Of a stretch of 64,000 nt of DNA, positions 59,087-64,000 are shown one piece after another. Numbering within the stretch: the first letter of the stretch is position 1; each line of letters starts with the position of its first letter. The DNA lies in the NCBI GenBank assembly GCA_027559495.1, contig JAMXSV010000005.1, positions 62,001 to 126,000 of the forward strand. Direction: 5' to 3'. The position numbers were made by a program, and so were the translations under genes. Below the pieces are notes generated by a model. It saw only the letters and a list, made by a program, of their open reading frames with translations. It did not search any database and was not told where the DNA came from. This DNA is from Aurifilum marmelostoma. Lineage: Eukaryota; Ascomycota; Sordariomycetes; Diaporthales; Cryphonectriaceae.

Positions 59087-62000
59087 AGCGGGATGGCATA
59101 GTTATTGTAGCGACTTCGCTACACAACAAACCGGCAAGGGAGAGGAGGAGGAAGGAAGAGGGGTGGGGCTGGTGACTCGAAGGATGGCCATTTCCAGATG
59201 GGCGTGAGTTGGGAAGAGAAAGGCCTATTATGACTTCTGTACCCGCTACATCATGTCATACATTGGCGTCGGGACAAGGGGAAGGGAGTAGTAAGAGGTG
59301 TATTTCTGGAGAGGAGGCGGAACGGGAAGGGCTTGACCGTGGCAAGTGTGTGCACCATCTGTAATACATGAGACATACTTTTTGCGGGCGGACTTTAATG
59401 TGTAATGACTGAGACACGATGTCGCACACGCCGTAATAGACCCCACCCACCCATATAAAAGTAAACTCTGACTGATCTAGTCAGCGACTCGTCATGTGAA
59501 TTGCCGATCCCGTTTAGTCATGCCCTATCAGAAACCAGTTGATGTCCTGAACGACGTCTGGTTCTGATATACTGCATGCCCGGACCAGTCCTGCTGCGGT
59601 GGGATCCGATTCATTTGTCCGACCAGACAGCAGACAAGCAAGATGGCACGGCCCAAGTATGACTCCGGTGTATCTACGCCCAGCCTGACGTGTCAGCAGC
59701 ATTAGGAGAATGTCCGAGCCAGGACCACACCAGCTGCTCTCTGGTTACACTGTCTCATCTGCAGTCGTCTAGCAGAGAAGGATGAGATGATGAATGTCCA
59801 GATACATGTGCCGTAGAGCGCCTTTGCTGACGTATCCTCTCTAGCCATGGAGGTGGGCGTACCTCTCCGGGAGGGGGGGGTGCTGGGGGCAATGTGGTGT
59901 GTGTGTAAGAGGATGCATGACAGACTACAGCCGTGCATCCAACCTTGAATAGGAAATGCCCATGCTTGGGGCTCATGGCTCTGTCTGTTCTTCCTCTTCC
60001 TATGAAGCTGGCGTGGTTTTTGGTATCACTTTACCCGGATCAAGATTCAACACCCCGGCAGAGAAGGCGTTGCGGGATGCTGCGGAGGCATCCGCTGCAG
60101 AGGAGGGGGAAGAGAGTCGTTGATGAATAGACAAAGCTGCTGGTGGCGCAACTACTATAAATGCCTCGGCCATTTCTGGCCTCATCGCCAAGTCCTGCTG
60201 CAATTTGGTCACTCGTGGATACAAATAAAGTCTACCACACCCTCTGACCCTCGTGGGCACCCCGATCCCCCCACCCCCTTGCTCTCGGTTCTGCGTGTAT
60301 TGTGAGAGGGAAAACATGTCGGTCGGTCGGCTCTTCGTAATTTCGAACTTTTCCGTGTCTCTAGGGGATGCCCAGAAACAGAAGTCTCCGTGTATCGGTG
60401 AGATCTTAGTTTTTGGCGACGTAAAATCGGCCAAATATTACACAATCAGCGGCGGGTTACGGATCCGGGTTGTGTTGCAACCTGCAGGACCGCCGATGGG
60501 GGGCTCTGGCACAGCCTGCAGAGCCCGCACCTCCAACAAGCCCAAGGTGTGTGATCCACAATAACTAAAAAAAAAAAAAAAAAAAAAGACAAGCGGGACA
60601 CCCACTGGCGGGGTGAGCCTCGATAAGAAGATAGATAAGATAAGCAGACTGGTCAGTTTCAGGAATTTTCTTTTCGGGGTATTCCTCCTTCTTCCTTTAC
60701 GTATACTGTACTGCTGCGGCCTTTAATGGAGTCAGGGGGAGGCCTGCACGAATCAGTACTTGGAAGCAAAAAGGTGATCAGATGAATCCTTCTCCCAAAG
60801 ACTGTTGAATAAAGGATTTAACACAGACAATATGAACGGGGCGGGGCGAGATATTGTTCCTCACGTGCTAGAGGGTGTGGACAAGGAGGACATTTAGCGA
60901 GAGGGAACAAAAAAAGAAAAAGAAAAAAAAGGATCAACAACGAAAAGGTTTGACAAGAAGGAAGCTCAGGCCTCGAGGTGCCACGCACGCCCTTCTTGCT
61001 GCTCCAGTCAGGCCACTTTCTGCTGTGCTGTCATGGCCATTTCTGGCTAGAAGTCCGAAGATGGGGTTCGAGTGACAGCACAGTCTGGTCCGTTGGTTGT
61101 ATTGTTGTGCTGCAAGGTTTTAGACGAGACGCGCCAGGCCTTCATCGCGAGAGAATTCTCAAGTAGGGAATTTTCCAGCTAGTTGAGACGCAGGAAAGAG
61201 GACCGCCAGGGCTACTGTGCCCAAGGCCAAGGGAAGTATTATGGTACCTGAGGCATGAACGCGCGAATCATTGGGCGAATCTAGCGGTGAAATTGCATCA
61301 GGTGGGGCTGGGGTGCTACCTCATCGAGGCTAGATCGTTGGGGTCCTCCATCCGTTCTCAACAGTCCCACGCATCCCTGCTGAGGCCGGCCAATCACAGG
61401 GGCCAGCCGTCGGCACAGGTAGGCCCTGCAGGTGCAGACCAGTGGGCCTTCCACCCACATGGGTCCAGTACTACTTAGTACCAAGGCCTGCAGCCCACTG
61501 TCCCAACCTTTGGGCTGGCAGGGCCTTGGAAAAATGGCGTAGCCTTCATTTTATCCCAGTCTCCAAGATATCGAAATCTTTCTTGTTGCGCCTGCGTCCA
61601 ACAGCGATCAACCCTCGAGGCCGGCCCCCTTAATCCTCCTAAACCGGCACCTTTTTCTTCTACAGTGTTGTCGTCGTTGACGTCCCTTGGCCGGGCTTCA
61701 CAACAACTATCCCCTCTTGTTGTCTCTGAATTGAGGCCTCTGGTGTTTACTTCTTCCCCCTGCCTCTTCTTGTTCTCAGGTGGTGTGCTTATGACGTGAA
61801 GGCCAACAACTGGAATTCTACCTGCTCTTCCTTGTGGCAAGGGGCAATTTTAATTGTCTATCCTCTCGTCCATCTCGCGACCTACCCTCCTCCTTGCTCG
61901 TCAAGCCCCTCCACGGCTGCACACGAGTGACGGCACGGCGCTGACAGGCAATTGACATCAAGTGGTAAGCAAACTAAGTCAATCATCCAGAAACATATTG

Positions 62001-62126
62001 CCTCACAACTACAGTCAGCTTGAGTGAATTGGGGGCATCAATCAAGAGCCTTCAAGCTTGGCCCCCTCTCACTCACAACCCCCCCCCCCCCTTTTTTTTT
62101 TTCTTCTTCTATCTATCCAAACACTT
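59087..62126. other. Long intergenic region upstream of HMG-CoA reductase
   Basis: 3.0 kb without a supportable gene. It includes A21 at 60567-60587, a G-rich segment near 59870 and, just before the leader frames, a C13T11 tract at 62079-62102. It probably carries a long promoter for the sterol-pathway gene. Open frames of up to 144 codons lack domains. Confidence 0.45.
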
Positions 62127-62338
62127 ATGAGCAGAAATTCCACTTCGCCCAGCCTGGCTTCTGTATCCTGGCACGCGCAATACCGTCTTCCTCTTCTTTC
62201 CCTCTTCGTGGTTTCATGATTCCTCGAGTTCCAATTCAAGGGTTTTGCTCACACCAAGTTTCAACAGGTTGTGACCGACCGTCTACGATCCCTTCAACTG
62301 AACCTACGAGACCGTTCCTGCAAATGCCTTCACTGTAG
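62127..62338 (+). promoter_or_regulatory. Two overlapping upstream open reading frames before HMG-CoA reductase
   Basis: An ATG at 62127 opens 30 codons ending in TGA at 62219. A second ATG at 62216 overlaps that stop (ATGA) and opens 40 codons ending in TAG at 62338, 48 bases before the main ATG. If transcribed and not spliced out, they would reduce or regulate translation of the main frame. Confidence 0.4.
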
Positions 62339-62386
62339 GCCTTTTTCGACCTCCCCCACCAAAACAATACCGCCGATCTCTTCAAC

Positions 62387-64000
62387 ATGATCGCCTCCTC
62401 CCTCCTGCCGTCCAGATTCAGGGGCGAGCAGCCTGCCTCAAAGGCAGAGCCTCCCTCTTGGCTCAACACCAAGATCTCGCCCTTTCTGCAGGTCGTCTCA
62501 AAGCTCACGGCCTCTCACCCGATCCACACTGTTGTTGTGGTTGCCCTCCTGGCCAGCTCGAGCTACCTCGGACTGCTCGAGGAGAGGCTGTTCGATGCCA
62601 CGAGGACTGTCAGGAAGGCCGACTGGGCGTCTCTGGCCGAGGGCAGCCGTAGCCTGCGCGCCGGGCCCGACTCGAGCTGGAAGTGGCAGACCTGGGACTC
62701 TGATGCCGAGACTGCCACCAATGCCGACCACCTCGCCCTGCTCACCTTTGTCTTCCCCGAGTCCTTCTCCACCGATGCGCTCAGGACTGCCGAGTCCCTG
62801 AAGGGGATCCCGATCCCACAGAACCTGTCCATCACGCCCCTCCCCTCGACCTCCAACTCCCTGACCGCCTATTCGCAAGAGATCTCCATGGCCCTTGCTG
62901 TGCCGTACAGCCAGGCCCCCGAGTTCCTCGCCGCTGCGCAGGAGCTGCCCAGCGACGTCCCCAGCCAGGAGACCAGGCGCACTGGTGATGGCGAGGAGAA
63001 CAAGATGTGGATCATGAAGGCGGCGCGGGTGAACCCCCGGAGCAGCATCGCCCGGTGGGCGCACAATGCCTGGTACGACTTTATCGACCTGCTCAAGAAT
63101 GCCGAGACGCTCGACATCATCATCATGGTCCTCGGCTACATGTCGATGCACCTGACCTTTGTGTCCCTCTTCCTGTCCATGCGCCGTCTGGGCTCCAACT
63201 TCTGGCTCGCCGCAAGCACCCTCTTCTCCTCGGCCTTCGCCTTCATGTTTGGTCTGATCGTCACCACCAAGCTTGGCGTTCCCATCTTCATGGTCCTGCT
63301 GTCCGAGGGTCTTCCGTTCCTGGTCATCACGATCGGCTTTGAGAAGAACATCACCCTCACCCGCGCTGTCCTGACCCACTCCATCGAGCACAAGGCTGCG
63401 CAGGCCAAGAAGAGCAAGGACCGCAAGATCGAGAACTCCAACGCCATCCAGTCTGCCATCCAGGTCGCCATCCGGGAGAAGGGCTTCGACATCGTAAAGG
63501 ACTATGTTATAGAGATCGTCGTCCTCGTCATCGGAGCTGCCTCTGGCGTGCAGGGAGGGCTGCAGCAGTTCTGCTTCCTCGCCGCCTGGATCCTGCTGTT
63601 CGACTGCATCCTGCTCTTCACCTTCTACACCGCCATCCTCTGCATCAAGCTCGAGATCAACCGCATCAAGCGCCATGTCGAGATGCGCCGCGCTCTGGAG
63701 GACGACGGCATCAGCCACCGTGTCGCCGAGAATGTGGCTCAGAACAACGACTGGCCCCGAGCCGACGGCAAGGGCCAGCCTGGCACCTCGCTGTTCGGCA
63801 GGAAGATCAAGAGCACCAGTGTTCCCAAGTTCAAGGTTCTCATGGTCGGCGGGTTCGTCCTCATCAACGCCATCAACCTCTGCACCATCCCCTTCCGCGA
63901 GACCGACTCCCTGTCCAGCATCTCCTCCTGGGCCGGCGGTCTCGGCGGTCTGGTTGCCAACCCACCCGTTGACCCTTTCAAGGTCGCCTCCAACGGGCTG
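62387..64000 (+). CDS. hmg1: HMG-CoA reductase, N-terminal membrane region (3' end outside window)
   Basis: An unbroken frame of 538 codons from the ATG at 62387 to the window edge. It is the membrane half of 3-hydroxy-3-methylglutaryl-CoA reductase, the NADPH-dependent, rate-setting enzyme of the mevalonate/sterol pathway in the endoplasmic reticulum. A first membrane helix (HTVVVVALLASSSYLGL) is followed by a lumenal loop of about 170 residues, then the sterol-sensing domain: LDIIIMVLGYMSMHLTFVSL, FWLAASTLFSSAFAFMFGLI, VPIFMVLLSEGLPFLVITIG. After this comes the fungal signature DYVIEIVVLVIGAASGVQGG and QQFCFLAAWILLFDC. The catalytic domain is beyond the edge. There is no intron so far. The strand opposite has a 406-codon open frame that is only a shadow. 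Confidence 0.95.
   Translation, partial: MIASSLLPSRFRGEQPASKAEPPSWLNTKISPFLQVVSKLTASHPIHTVVVVALLASSSYLGLLEERLFDATRTVRKADWASLAEGSRSLRAGPDSSWKWQTWDSDAETATNADHLALLTFVFPESFSTDALRTAESLKGIPIPQNLSITPLPSTSNSLTAYSQEISMALAVPYSQAPEFLAAAQELPSDVPSQETRRTGDGEENKMWIMKAARVNPRSSIARWAHNAWYDFIDLLKNAETLDIIIMVLGYMSMHLTFVSLFLSMRRLGSNFWLAASTLFSSAFAFMFGLIVTTKLGVPIFMVLLSEGLPFLVITIGFEKNITLTRAVLTHSIEHKAAQAKKSKDRKIENSNAIQSAIQVAIREKGFDIVKDYVIEIVVLVIGAASGVQGGLQQFCFLAAWILLFDCILLFTFYTAILCIKLEINRIKRHVEMRRALEDDGISHRVAENVAQNNDWPRADGKGQPGTSLFGRKIKSTSVPKFKVLMVGGFVLINAINLCTIPFRETDSLSSISSWAGGLGGLVANPPVDPFKVASNGL

Noticed and set aside
62498..63718. 406-codon open frame on the minus strand
   Set aside because: It lies wholly opposite the HMG-CoA reductase coding sequence, whose protein is unmistakable; it is a high-GC shadow.

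Overview
The window is genomic DNA of a filamentous ascomycete (Pezizomycotina, most likely a Sordariomycete). The evidence is short GT-AG introns of about 41-112 bp, split genes on both strands, long intergenic spaces, and typical fungal proteins: KNH-type GPI-anchored protein, 14-helix MFS transporter, CE1 acetylxylan esterase, ankyrin/NLR-like proteins and HMG-CoA reductase with a sterol-sensing domain. The species cannot be named. The GH2 enzyme and the acetylxylan esterase suggest growth on plant material.

Layout. 1-7.5 kb: the 5' part of an unknown conserved fungal gene (minus), an aspartate/glutamate racemase-family gene, two tandem paralogous polyQ microproteins, and a membrane-anchored hemerythrin-like protein. 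7.5-18.9 kb: one very large gene (minus) for a disordered protein of about 3,790 residues. It reads through only if one 56-bp intron is spliced and one base is discounted in each of two G-runs. 21.5-28.7 kb: housekeeping genes, namely an Ent3-type epsin (minus), a dual-targeted cyclophilin (plus) and the RNA polymerase III subunit RPC34 (minus). 29.5-32.2 kb: a secreted GH2 beta-galactosidase-like enzyme.

32.8-44.9 kb is the most interesting region. An ankyrin-subtilase protein and a protein of unknown function lie on the minus strand. They are divergent from a 1,931-residue protein with an alpha/beta-hydrolase domain, a degenerate NACHT-like region, about 20 ankyrin repeats and a ZZ-type zinc finger. 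This looks like a fungal NLR-like (self/non-self recognition) locus. The hydrolase has Asp where Ser is expected in the nucleophile elbow, the NTPase lacks its Walker motifs, and the subtilase reading frame is broken before its catalytic Ser.

45.4-64 kb: nicotinamidase (PNC1-type), an F-box protein, a DHA2-type MFS transporter, a CE1 acetylxylan esterase, a Ser/Thr-rich GPI-anchored protein, and the first 538 codons of HMG-CoA reductase running off the right edge, with two overlapping small upstream reading frames. No rRNA, intact tRNA, CRISPR array or intact transposon was seen. All exon joins were made by eye from splice consensus, frame and protein continuity.
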